DNA from: Thiospirillum jenense
Lineage (GTDB): Bacteria; Pseudomonadota; Gammaproteobacteria; Chromatiales; Chromatiaceae
DNA length: 58,041 bases
NCBI RefSeq assembly: GCF_014145225.1
Contig: NZ_JABVCQ010000022.1
Location: 1 to 58,041, forward strand
Direction of reading: 5' to 3'
Every line of letters starts with the position of its first letter. Within the stretch, counting starts at the first letter, position 1. Below are positions 1 to 7,581 of the stretch, piece after piece. The position numbers and the translations under genes are program-made. The notes beneath the pieces were generated by a model that was given only the letters and a program-made list of their open reading frames with translations, was not told where the DNA came from and ran no database searches.

Positions 1-72
1 CATAACTTTGATTTGTATGACAAAATTCTCGGTGTTTGTGCTGGATTGTGGAATTTCAACCTAGCTAACTAG
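1..72 (+). pseudogene. C-terminal tail of an ORF entering from the left, possibly a transposase
   Basis: An open frame runs from base 1 to a TAG at 70-72 and encodes 23 residues including FDLYDKILGVCAGLWNF. The pattern, with an aromatic-rich CxGLxNF tail, faintly recalls the C-termini of some DDE transposases. The rest lies outside the window, so this is a guess from a short string. If right, an insertion sequence has cut into the restriction gene whose remnant follows at 108. Confidence 0.25.
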
Positions 73-89
73 CTGATTTTGCTAGTTAG
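65..89. repeat. Perfect 9-bp inverted repeat (stem-loop)
   Basis: CTAACTAGC at 65-73 and GCTAGTTAG at 81-89 pair perfectly around a 7-nt loop. It lies between the tail at 1-72 and the HsdR remnant. It could be the end of an insertion sequence or a weak terminator; there is no clear T-tract. Confidence 0.4.
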
Positions 90-107
90 AACAACTCTAA
101 TAATGCA

Positions 108-461
108 TTGACGGCAATGCAAGTGATACAAGAATTGATTGCGCTCGCTAAAGACATTCGGGCAGCACGGCAACGTGGTCAAGAATACGGGTTGTCACAC
201 ACTGAAATCGCTTTTTATGATGCTTTGGCCGAAAATAACAGTGCTTTACAGGCATTGGGAGATGCAAATTTGCGCGTGATTGCGTGTGAGTTATTAGCAG
301 AATTGCAGAATAACATGAGTGTGGACTGGACGCAGCGGGAATCCATCCGCGCTCGCTTGCGTGTGTCAATTAGACGTATTTTACGCAAATATGGTTATCC
401 GCCAGATTTACAAAATACAGCAATTAAAACTGTATTAGAACAGGCAGAAGCGATGTTTTAA
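108..461 (+). pseudogene. hsdR: Orphan C-terminal fragment of type I restriction endonuclease subunit R (HsdR)
   Basis: The 117 residues match the extreme C-terminal region of HsdR (DUF3387 type). Visible hallmarks are LAKDIRAARQRG, EIAFYDALAEN, DWTQRESIRARLRV and RILRKYGYPP. Intact HsdR is about 1000 residues with nuclease and helicase domains, so some 90% is missing. The frame is closed upstream by a stop at 87-89, and the first codons are TTG (108) or ATG (117) without a clear ribosome site. No hsdM or hsdS is seen downstream. It is best read as the remnant of a restriction locus broken at the left edge, not as a working enzyme. Confidence 0.8.
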
Positions 462-616
462 GAAAAGCAACGATTAATTTGCTCGTTTCCATGCCATTAG
501 AACAATTAAGCATTTAACAATTGAATGAACTGCGCAAATGAAATGCGCACCGCCAGTCATTTAACCGATTGATTCATCAAATAAAAGTGTATTCCAACGC
601 TAGAGCATAAGACCGC

Positions 617-2791
617 TCAATCAAACTCCCCCGTCGGCTGAATCCGCCTTTGCACAATGCGGTCGGCGGGGTAGCGGTCATCCGGCGCATCGGCTGAACT
701 GGCATTGACCACGACGCGATTACGCCCCCCTTCTTTCGCCGCATACATCGCCGTATCGGCACGGCGCAGCACATCCTCCGCGTCGGCGGCGTCATCAAAC
801 AGCGCCACGCCGATACTTGCCGAGCAGCGATGCTCGACCACTTCAGCAGCGGCGCGGGTGAGGTGATAAGTTTCCGCCAGCCGTGCCAGAATTTTGTGCG
901 CGACGCAGTGAGCCTGATCGAGCGCCAGCGCCAAATCATCATCTAAATCAATGAGTAACACTACGAATTCGTCGCCACCAAAGCGGGCAACGGTGTCAGT
1001 ACTGCGGACACATTTGCTGATCCGCTGGGCAACTTCAATCAGCAATAAGTCGCCAACATCGTGACCGTAGGTGTCATTTAACGGCTTGAATTTGTCAAGA
1101 TCGAGGAACATCAACGCCCCATGTCCGCCATTGCGCCGCAGTGACGCGAACGTGTGGCGCAGGCGATCTTGCAGCAGACGGCGGTTGGGCAATTGGGTGA
1201 GCGGGTCAAAAAAGGCCAGTTGGCGGATTTCCTGTTCCAACCGCTGCCGTTCGCTGATGTCGTTGGCCAGTGACACGACTTCGGGCGGTTCACCCGGGCG
1301 CTCAGGCAGCCAGGCGTTAAACCATTCGCAGGTAATCACCCGCCCGTCGCGGGTCAAATTATCGTTGATACTACTTGGCAGGACGTTTTCATGGATCAGG
1401 CGGGCAAATTGTGCCGGGAGTCGCTGGCGATCCACCGGCGTCAGGATGAAATCAACAAACCGTTTGCCGAGTATCTCCTCTCGCGTCCAGCCAAACAGCG
1501 CCTCGGCTTGACGATTCCAGTCGGTGACAATGAACCCTTCGCGCCAGACAACGCCGGCGGAGGCGGAAGTTTGGAAAATGATGCGGTGGCGTTCTTCGCT
1601 GCGCGATGTTTCAACCAGGGCGAGGGCGAGACGGCGGTTGACGCGGTGAATGTAGAGGGCGACGCTGCCGATCACCAGTGACAGTCCCAAAATGGCGGCG
1701 AGGGTCGAGTACAGCCAGGTCAAATCAAGCGGGCGGTCGGGTTGATAAAAAAACTCGTCGAGTGAGCGGTCAAACTGCACCAGTCCAAAGCGCTCGTAGG
1801 TTTTGGCGATGTGCAGCCAGCGCCCGGGGTTGCTGTGACCAATGGCGATTAATTCGGGATTGACCAGCAAGCACAGGGCGTCCGCTTCGTAAATCAAATG
1901 CTCACGGCTCTTGTGTTGCGTGTTGTACCGCTCGCGGATCAGGTCAACAATTTCATGCGGATGTTCAAACGCATATTGCCAGCCGCGCATCGAGGCGGTG
2001 CGAAACGCGGCGGCGATCTCGGGGCGCTCGTCCACCAGCGCCCGGCGGGTGAATAGCACGTCACCGTAAAAATCCATGCCATACGTCAGCGGTTTAAGAA
2101 CGGTGTAGGGGATGCCGCGCTGTTCTAAAACGAACGGTTCATTGGAAATATAGGCGTTGAGGGCAACGATGCGGTGGTTGAGAAAATCGTCCAGATGGCG
2201 CTTGTTTGAAACAATATGCAGTTTGTCGAGCGCGATGCCTTCATCAACAAACATCGCCTTGAGTTCGACATCCTGATCGCCACCCATCAGCGCGATCCGC
2301 CCGGCACCGTCACCTGCCAGATCAACCAGCCGTCGGTCGCGCCCATGCACGATCAGCACGTTGGGCGAATGTTGAAACACCGGCCCCAGCACCAACACCG
2401 GCTTGCCCTTGAGGTAGTCAATCACCAAACTGGAAACGCCGATGCCAAAATCGGCTTGCCCCGCCAGGACTGCCGCGAGCGGATCCGCACCCGGCCCGCC
2501 TTCTTTGAGCGTGACCTCTAAACCCGCCTCGCGGTAATACCCCTGATGCAGCGCGGCGTAGTAGCCGGCGAATTGGAATTGGTGCAACCAGCGCAGTTGC
2601 AGTGTCACTGGCGCCAGCGCCCAGGCGGGTTGACTGGTGTAGAGCAGCGCCCCGGCCAGCATGAACGCTAGAAAAAAGCGATGTTGTAGGCGTGTGGATT
2701 GCACCGGAACGTGGTGTGCGTCGTGCGCAGCAGGGCGTTGTGGTGTCATGGCAAAGCGTGATGATTTGGACGAGTGCGGCGGTTGAATCAT
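617..2791 (-). CDS. Membrane sensor diguanylate cyclase with NMT1/THI5-like periplasmic domain, PAS and GGDEF
   Basis: Predicted to make cyclic di-GMP in response to a small periplasmic ligand. Order of parts: an N-terminal signal/anchor helix (about residues 38-58), an ABC-type substrate-binding domain of the NMT1/THI5 family (about 60-330, with LRWLHQFQFAGYYAA), a membrane helix (about 363-385), a PAS domain (about 398-515), and a GGDEF domain (about 527-695). The catalytic motif FGGDEF is intact. An RxxD inhibitory site (RSTD) lies five residues upstream, so product feedback is likely. NMT1-like domains bind pyrimidine/thiamine precursors or other small amines, but the ligand here cannot be told. 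The ATG at 2791 is used; an ATG at 2749 is an alternative. The IS607 element at 2829 sits about 40 bp upstream of the start, so it may disturb the promoter. Confidence 0.9.
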   Translation of the reverse strand: MIQPPHSSKSSRFAMTPQRPAAHDAHHVPVQSTRLQHRFFLAFMLAGALLYTSQPAWALAPVTLQLRWLHQFQFAGYYAALHQGYYREAGLEVTLKEGGPGADPLAAVLAGQADFGIGVSSLVIDYLKGKPVLVLGPVFQHSPNVLIVHGRDRRLVDLAGDGAGRIALMGGDQDVELKAMFVDEGIALDKLHIVSNKRHLDDFLNHRIVALNAYISNEPFVLEQRGIPYTVLKPLTYGMDFYGDVLFTRRALVDERPEIAAAFRTASMRGWQYAFEHPHEIVDLIRERYNTQHKSREHLIYEADALCLLVNPELIAIGHSNPGRWLHIAKTYERFGLVQFDRSLDEFFYQPDRPLDLTWLYSTLAAILGLSLVIGSVALYIHRVNRRLALALVETSRSEERHRIIFQTSASAGVVWREGFIVTDWNRQAEALFGWTREEILGKRFVDFILTPVDRQRLPAQFARLIHENVLPSSINDNLTRDGRVITCEWFNAWLPERPGEPPEVVSLANDISERQRLEQEIRQLAFFDPLTQLPNRRLLQDRLRHTFASLRRNGGHGALMFLDLDKFKPLNDTYGHDVGDLLLIEVAQRISKCVRSTDTVARFGGDEFVVLLIDLDDDLALALDQAHCVAHKILARLAETYHLTRAAAEVVEHRCSASIGVALFDDAADAEDVLRRADTAMYAAKEGGRNRVVVNASSADAPDDRYPADRIVQRRIQPTGEFD
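1633..1705. repeat. 73-bp direct repeat, copy A (inside the GGDEF sensor gene)
   Basis: This stretch encodes the second membrane helix of the sensor (about residues 363-386). It recurs at 4560-4632 with one difference (an A here, a G there). Confidence 0.95.
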
Positions 2792-2847
2792 AGTATCTAA
2801 TAATCTATACTTTGCTCAACATTAGCCAGGAATATTTGTAACATGCG

Positions 2848-3438
2848 ATGTCAACCTACGTTACCACGAGAGAAGCCGCCAAACGACTTGGATGTCACCC
2901 AGAAACGCTTAGAAGATGGGCAGATGCCGGCAAAATCCCGCACATTCGCACCAGTAGTGGACAACGGCGCTACGACGTTGACGCCTACCTTGGACAGCGA
3001 ACAGAGCGCGTTGTCATTATCTATTGCCGCGTCTCTTCATTCAAACAGCGCGATGATCTCGACCGCCAAGTTCAATTCATGCGCGAGCGTTATCCCCACG
3101 CTGAAATCATTAAAGACATCGGCAGTGGACTCAATTTCAAAAGAAAAGGACTTAAAACCATTTTGGAACGCGCAATGCGCGGCGATTGCATCCAGCTTGT
3201 GGTTGCCCACCGTGACCGACTGGCAAGATTTGGCTATGAACTCATTCAACAAGTTATTGAGCACAACGGTGGAGAACTCGTGGTTCTCGACCAGTCTGCT
3301 CACTCGCCAGAGCATGAACTTACTAAAGACTTGCTCAATATCCTTCACGTCTTCTCATGTCGAATGCACGGACTTAGAAATTACAAAAAGCAAGTTAATC
3401 AGGCTCTCACCGACACGCAGTCAAAAAAAGATATTTAA
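2848..3438 (+). CDS. tnpA: IS607-type serine recombinase transposase
   Basis: A 196-residue serine recombinase that moves the element. The N-terminus is a MerR-like helix-turn-helix (VTTREAAKRLGCHPETLRRW, about residues 4-25). The catalytic domain follows: VIIYCRVSS holds the nucleophilic serine (about 59-67), DLDRQVQFM and the arginine-bearing VVAHRDRLARFG are also present. Length matches the family (about 190-220). The gene overlaps the start of tnpB, as is usual in IS607. An ATG at 2848 is the natural start, although a longer open frame in the tnpB register runs through the same DNA. Confidence 0.93.
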   Translation: MSTYVTTREAAKRLGCHPETLRRWADAGKIPHIRTSSGQRRYDVDAYLGQRTERVVIIYCRVSSFKQRDDLDRQVQFMRERYPHAEIIKDIGSGLNFKRKGLKTILERAMRGDCIQLVVAHRDRLARFGYELIQQVIEHNGGELVVLDQSAHSPEHELTKDLLNILHVFSCRMHGLRNYKKQVNQALTDTQSKKDI

Positions 3439-4483
3439 GTATTGGATAACTGTTTCCCGTTATGTGTTTAATTGGACGATTGATTTTATTCGCTCGTGTC
3501 AAAACTGGACGCCCAATTGGATGGAGATTAAAAAATACGCTACGCAGTTATTGCCCAGTTGGACAAAAGAGTGTCCATTCCAAATTAAAGGAATTGCAAT
3601 AAAGGATGCAACCACTGCGTTTTTTAAGGCAAAAGGCAAACCACAATTTCGTAGTCGGAAATCACCACAACAATCGTGCTTTATTCCCAAAACGGCAATT
3701 AAAATGTCGGGGATTTATCCTAAGATTTCTGGTAAAGGCTTGAAATTCAACGAGTCTTTACCAGAATCTTATTTAGATTCACGTTTGATTTGGAAAGCTG
3801 GCAAGTATTATCTTGCAATGCCATCGAAACCACCGCGTGTACCCAATGGCGATAACCAAGCCCGCGTGGTGGCGATTGACCCTGGCGTTCGCAATTTTGT
3901 CGCTTTCTATTCAGATGACACTTGTGGCTTTATTGGATCAGGTGATTTTTCGCGTATTCAGCGGTTGGCGTATCATTTAGATGACTTGATTTCCCGAATG
4001 ACTAAAGCATCTAAACAGCGTCAACATAAAATGCGGATTGCTGCTGCACGAATGCGGGAAAAAATCAAACATCTCATTGACGAATTGCACCACAAAACTG
4101 CGCTTTTTTTAGTGAAAAACTTTGAATTGATTTTATTGCCAACGTTTGAAACGCAAGCAATGGTGAGTAAAGCGGGGCGTAGAATTCAATCAAAGTCAGT
4201 GCGCGCAATGCTCACTTTCGCGCATTATCGTTTTAAGCAATTTATTAAACATAAAGCGTTTGAATACGGTAAGCGGGTTGTGGATGTTAATGAAGCCTAT
4301 ACCAGTAAAACGCATCCAGAAACGGGTGAAGTTAAAAACATTGGTGGAGCAAAGTTGATTCGGCTCTTATCCGGTGCATGGGTTAAGCGTGATTTAGTTG
4401 GTGCGCGTAATATTTTATTGCGCGCTTTGGTAGATACACCCCAGTCTGCGGATTGGCAGTTAAACGTCTTTCAGCATTGTTGA
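3314..4483 (+). CDS. tnpB: TnpB RNA-guided nuclease of the IS607 element, with non-canonical RuvC-II site
   Basis: OrfB_IS605-family protein, an RNA-guided DNA nuclease that helps retain the transposon. Recognisable blocks are IRLSPTRSQKKIF near the N-terminus, RuvC-I VVAIDPGVRNF (Asp codon 3878-3880), NEAYTSKTHPETGE, and RuvC-III VKRDLVGARNILLRAL. The usual RuvC-II glutamate (as in IxxEDL) is replaced by proline in LILLPTFETQ (codon 4139-4141). A conserved Glu in VNEAYTSK is the likely substitute. Of the zinc-finger cysteines, the TSKTC position is His here. The ATG at 3314 overlaps tnpA by 125 nt and gives 389 residues. The frame is open further upstream to 2843, but that part is tnpA in another register. 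Confidence 0.88.
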   Translation: MNLLKTCSISFTSSHVECTDLEITKSKLIRLSPTRSQKKIFKYWITVSRYVFNWTIDFIRSCQNWTPNWMEIKKYATQLLPSWTKECPFQIKGIAIKDATTAFFKAKGKPQFRSRKSPQQSCFIPKTAIKMSGIYPKISGKGLKFNESLPESYLDSRLIWKAGKYYLAMPSKPPRVPNGDNQARVVAIDPGVRNFVAFYSDDTCGFIGSGDFSRIQRLAYHLDDLISRMTKASKQRQHKMRIAAARMREKIKHLIDELHHKTALFLVKNFELILLPTFETQAMVSKAGRRIQSKSVRAMLTFAHYRFKQFIKHKAFEYGKRVVDVNEAYTSKTHPETGEVKNIGGAKLIRLLSGAWVKRDLVGARNILLRALVDTPQSADWQLNVFQHC

Positions 4484-4508
4484 GCGATGTTTAAGAAAAA
4501 AGTATCGG
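4427..4508 (+). ncRNA. Candidate omega (reRNA) scaffold at the tnpB 3' end
   Basis: TnpB guide RNAs overlap the 3' end of tnpB and run to the right end of the element. This 82-bp segment is the part best kept in the decayed second copy (4887-4967, about 95% identical). It has a hairpin CCAGTC-TGCG-GATTGG; copy 2 has CCAGTC-TTCG-GACTGG. The difference turns a G-T wobble into a G-C pair, so pairing is preserved. The guide would be the flank beginning at 4509. Confidence 0.45.
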
Positions 4509-4559
4509 TTTTGATCGCACAAGACTGTTAGTCAGTGCGAAAATAGGATGATATTTGAT

Positions 4560-4632
4560 GGCGGTTGACGCGGTGAATGTAGAGGGCGGCGCTGCCGATC
4601 ACCAGTGACAGTCCCAAAATGGCGGCGAGGGT
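4560..4632. repeat. 73-bp direct repeat, copy B (stray fragment of the sensor gene)
   Basis: Identical to 1633-1705 except at one base. Directly after it, 4634-4679 resembles the sensor's own upstream region (2785-2830) at roughly 75-80%. The fragment therefore looks like a sensor-gene copy from which everything between the membrane helix and the start codon was deleted. Confidence 0.93.
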
Positions 4633-4677
4633 TGCCACATAGTATTCAATAAACTGTGCTTTGCTTAACATAGTTGA

Positions 4678-4967
4678 GGAATTCTCATCTACAGAGAACC
4701 ACTTTGACAGTGCAGAAATCCGTCGTTATCCTAAGACTGGGTAGCATGTATTTTATGGCGATAATCAAGCGCGTGCTACTCAATCACGCTCTTTAACAAG
4801 TTCGAGTATGCGGTTGCCAGCACGAGTTGCTGGCGTAAAACTTGAAACGCATCAAAGAGTGACGCGCTGCAACTGCTGTTGCAGACTTGGTAGATACACC
4901 CCAGTCTTCGGACTGGCAGTTAAGCGTCTTTCAGCATTGTTGAGCGATGTTTAAAAAAAAGTATCGG
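4678..4967 (+). mobile_element. Decayed IS607-family copy with large internal deletion
   Basis: The right part (4887-4967) is about 95% identical to the 3' end of the intact element. It still spells the TnpB C-terminus ADLVDTPQSSDWQLSVFQHC. A short stretch near 4744-4768 matches tnpB around 3836-3860. tnpA and most of tnpB are gone. It begins at a GG (4678-4679) placed in the same context as the left GG of the intact element, and ends at GG 4966-4967. Confidence 0.7.
4789..4859. repeat. Three-step imperfect hairpin inside the IS remnant
   Basis: Three nested complementary segments lie in order: CTCTTT (4789-4794) with AAAGAG (4854-4859), CAAGTT (4797-4802) with AACTTG (4839-4844), and GCCAGCA (4816-4822) with TGCTGGC (4828-4834) around a 5-nt loop. 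It has no counterpart in the intact element next door. Confidence 0.6.
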
Positions 4968-5034
4968 TAGTTTGCACAGGTCAGCCGCCCGCCCCGGCGC
5001 CTCAGTCAGCCCGTCCCTTTTTGGAACTCATCAA

Positions 5035-5601
5035 ATGCGCGTTGCGACCTCTCTCACCAACCAATTCCTCATCGCCATGCCCCGCTTGGAAGACCCGAAT
5101 TTTTCGCGCACCGTCACCTACATTTGTGAACATAACGACCAGGGGGCGATGGGCATCATCATCAACCGCCCGATGGAAATCCGTTTAAGCGATGTTTTCG
5201 AGCAACTCGACATCGTCGCCACCTCGCCGGAACTGAACAATTCAGCCGTCTATTTGGGCGGGCCGGTGCAGACGGATCGCGGCTTCGTGCTGCATCCGAC
5301 CAGCGCGCTGAGTTTCGATTCCACCTTGCACGTCACCCCCGAGTTATGCGTCACCACCTCCCGCGACGTGCTGGAAGCCATCGCCAGTGGCCGCGGGCCG
5401 CAGCAGTGTTTAGTGGCGCTGGGCTATGCCGGCTGGGCAAGCGGTCAATTGGAAGCCGAATTAACCACCGATGCGTGGCTGACGGGGCCGGCGAATGCCG
5501 AAACCCTGTTTGACCTCCCCGCCGAGCAGCGCTGGCAAGCCGCCGCGCAGTTACTCGGCGTTGATTTAAATCTTGTTGTCGGCCAAGTCGGCCACGCCTA
5601 A
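5035..5601 (+). CDS. yqgE: YqgE/AlgH family protein
   Basis: A 188-residue member of UPF0301 (YqgE/AlgH), the usual length. Features are the N-terminal LTNQFLIAMPRLEDPNFSRT, the central GAMGIIINRP and the GGPVQTDRGFVLH segment. The biochemical role is unsettled; the family lies beside ruvX in many proteobacteria, as here (2 nt apart). The ATG at 5035 is chosen because the family begins at this point. The open frame extends back to a TTG at 4972, but those residues fall in IS-flanking DNA. Confidence 0.93.
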   Translation: MRVATSLTNQFLIAMPRLEDPNFSRTVTYICEHNDQGAMGIIINRPMEIRLSDVFEQLDIVATSPELNNSAVYLGGPVQTDRGFVLHPTSALSFDSTLHVTPELCVTTSRDVLEAIASGRGPQQCLVALGYAGWASGQLEAELTTDAWLTGPANAETLFDLPAEQRWQAAAQLLGVDLNLVVGQVGHA

Positions 5602-5603
5602 GC

Positions 5604-6008
5604 ATGGCAACCGTGCTGGGATTTGATTTTGGCACCCGCAAAATCGGCGTCGCAGTTGGGCAAACGGTAACGCGCACCGCCACGCCGCTGACGACGGTGC
5701 ATCACCAGCGCCAGCAGCCGCATTGGGTGGCACTGGAACGCCTGGTGCGCGAGTGGCAGCCGAGCGCCGCCGTGCTGGGATTGCCGTACAACATGGACGA
5801 CACGGTCGCCGATTGGGCGGAACAGGTACACCGCTTCGCCCGCCAATTGCACGGGCGGTTTGGATTAACCGTGCATTTAATTGATGAACGCTTGACCACC
5901 CGTGAGGCGCGGGGGCAACTTGGGGCGGCGGCCGCTGATCCTGATGCAGTGGACGCCTTCGCGGCCAAACTCATTGTGGAGACGTGGCTCAATGACCAAC
6001 ATGACTGA
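5604..6008 (+). CDS. ruvX: Putative pre-16S rRNA nuclease RuvX (YqgF)
   Basis: A 134-residue RNase H-fold protein that matures the 5' end of 16S rRNA in related bacteria. The first catalytic Asp lies in [15 protein letters not shown]; a second acidic patch is [10 protein letters not shown] and a third is [10 protein letters not shown]. It starts 2 nt after yqgE and overlaps pyrR by 17 nt, so the genes are surely co-transcribed. Confidence 0.95.
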   Translation: MATVLGFDFGTRKIGVAVGQTVTRTATPLTTVHHQRQQPHWVALERLVREWQPSAAVLGLPYNMDDTVADWAEQVHRFARQLHGRFGLTVHLIDERLTTREARGQLGAAAADPDAVDAFAAKLIVETWLNDQHD

Positions 6009-6534
6009 CGCGGTGAATCATTCCGTTTGGCAGGATGCGGCGGCCGTGACGGCGGCGCTGGCGACAATGGCGAGTGATTTGAAACAGCTCTGCGCCACTC
6101 GCGGCATTAATACGCCGTTAATGGTTGGTATTCACACCGGCGGCGTTTTAGTGGCCGAGCGATTACATCAGGCGCTGGCGCTGGCCGAGCCGCTCGGGCA
6201 TTTGGATATTTCATTTTATCGTGATGATTTCACCCGCATTGGTTTACACCCGCAAGTGCGCCCGTCTTATTTACCGGTGCCAATTGATGATCGCGCCATT
6301 ATTTTGGTGGATGATGTGTTGCAAACCGGCCGCACCTTGCGCGCCGCATTAAATGTTTTATTTGATTACGGCCGCCCCGCGTCGGTGTTATTAGCCATTC
6401 TCGTGGAACGCGACGGGCGGGAATTACCAATTGAACCCAACGTCGTCGGAATCCGTGCGCGGTTAGCGACGGGTGAACAAATTAAACTCACCGGCGCTGA
6501 TCCGTTGGTGTTGACGAAACTCGTTGCTGAATAA
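5992..6534 (+). CDS. pyrR: PyrR phosphoribosyltransferase-type pyrimidine regulator
   Basis: A 180-residue type I phosphoribosyltransferase. The PRPP-binding loop [18 protein letters not shown] is intact and [14 protein letters not shown] forms the earlier loop. PyrR proteins have uracil phosphoribosyltransferase activity, and in Gram-positive bacteria bind pyr mRNA to control attenuation. In gammaproteobacteria the regulatory role is less clear. The ATG at 5992 overlaps the end of ruvX; an ATG at 6001 is possible. A longer open frame to 5902 is only ruvX read in another register. It lies directly upstream of pyrB, which supports a pyrimidine role. Confidence 0.92.
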   Translation: MTNMTDAVNHSVWQDAAAVTAALATMASDLKQLCATRGINTPLMVGIHTGGVLVAERLHQALALAEPLGHLDISFYRDDFTRIGLHPQVRPSYLPVPIDDRAIILVDDVLQTGRTLRAALNVLFDYGRPASVLLAILVERDGRELPIEPNVVGIRARLATGEQIKLTGADPLVLTKLVAE

Positions 6535-6564
6535 TAAAAACGTTTTAATACTGTCTAATGAACA

Positions 6565-7581
6565 ATGACCTGCGCACCGCCCAATAATCCTAATACTGCT
6601 TTGCAATTAGATGCTCACGGCCGTTTACGGCATTTTTTAACCTTGGACGGTTTAAGCCGGGCGCATTTAATTGACATCCTCGACCGCGCCGAAGGGTTTT
6701 TAGGCATTGCCCGCCAAGCAATTAAAAAAGTCCCGCTGTGTCGCGGCAAGATCATTGCCAATTTATTTTTTGAAAATAGCACCCGCACCCGCACCACCTT
6801 TGAATTAGCCGCCAAACGTTTATCGGCGGACGTGTTGAATTTGAACGTCAACACCTCGGCGACGGCGAAAGGTGAAACGCTGCTCGACACGCTGCGCAAT
6901 TTGGAAGCGATGCACGTTGACATGTTTGTCGTGCGTCATGCCGACAGCGGCGCGGCGCACTTCATCGCTCGTCACACCGCCGCGCACGTCAGCGTCATCA
7001 ACGCCGGTGACGGGCGGCACTCGCATCCGACGCAAGGAATGCTCGACATGTTCACCATTCGGCAGCATAAAGGCGACTTTACGCGGTTAAAAGTCGCCAT
7101 CGTCGGCGATGTGCTGCACTCGCGGGTGGCGCGCTCACAAATCACCGCGTTAACCACCCTCGGCGTCGAGGACGTGCGCATCATCGCCCCGCGCACCCTG
7201 ATCCCCGCCCATGCCGAAGCCACCTTTGGCGTTACTGTTTATCACGACCTGCGCGCCGGGGTGCGCGACGTGGACGTGGTTATCATGTTACGGCTGCAAC
7301 GCGAGCGCATGGACGGCGGCTTCATTCCCAGCGAGCAGGAATATTTTCGCCTGTTTGGCTTGACCGAAAAACGCCTCGCCACCGCTAAACCTGATGCCAT
7401 CGTGATGCACCCGGGGCCGATCAATCGCGGCGTCGAAATGGACTCGCGAGTGGCCGACGGGCCGCGCTCGGTGATTTTGGAACAGGTCAGCAACGGCTTG
7501 GCCGTGCGCATGGCGATCATGTCGCTGTGCATCGGCGCGCATAATTTCAATATGAATCAACAGGATGCGGCAGATGAGTAA
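6565..7581 (+). CDS. pyrB: Aspartate carbamoyltransferase catalytic subunit
   Basis: Joins carbamoyl phosphate and aspartate in the second step of pyrimidine synthesis. The carbamoyl-phosphate site [15 protein letters not shown] is intact, as are [12 protein letters not shown] and [10 protein letters not shown]. At 338 residues with an N-terminal extension and a directly following dihydroorotase-like gene, it fits the class A enzymes of Pseudomonas type, which assemble with PyrC'. It starts 30 nt after pyrR. Confidence 0.96.
   Translation: MTCAPPNNPNTALQLDAHGRLRHFLTLDGLSRAHLIDILDRAEGFLGIARQAIKKVPLCRGKIIANLFFENSTRTRTTFELAAKRLSADVLNLNVNTSATAKGETLLDTLRNLEAMHVDMFVVRHADSGAAHFIARHTAAHVSVINAGDGRHSHPTQGMLDMFTIRQHKGDFTRLKVAIVGDVLHSRVARSQITALTTLGVEDVRIIAPRTLIPAHAEATFGVTVYHDLRAGVRDVDVVIMLRLQRERMDGGFIPSEQEYFRLFGLTEKRLATAKPDAIVMHPGPINRGVEMDSRVADGPRSVILEQVSNGLAVRMAIMSLCIGAHNFNMNQQDAADE

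Larger units (their letters stand above)
2829..4508 (+). mobile_element. IS607-family insertion sequence (tnpA + tnpB)
   Basis: The element carries a serine-recombinase tnpA overlapping a TnpB gene, the hallmark of IS607. IS607 elements use GG dinucleotides at their ends and make no inverted repeats or target duplications. A GG occurs at 2829-2830 just left of tnpA. Another lies at 4507-4508, after which copy 1 and the decayed copy 2 stop resembling each other. The ends are therefore inferred, not proven. Both ORFs look intact. Confidence 0.75.

Noticed and set aside
533-551. TGCGCA-AATGAAA-TGCGCA hairpin after the HsdR remnant
   Set aside because: No T-tract and a self-complementary core that arises easily; not a convincing terminator.
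2843-3313. Long open frame in the tnpB register upstream of tnpB
   Set aside because: The translated stretch has no family resemblance and overlaps the well-supported tnpA in another frame.
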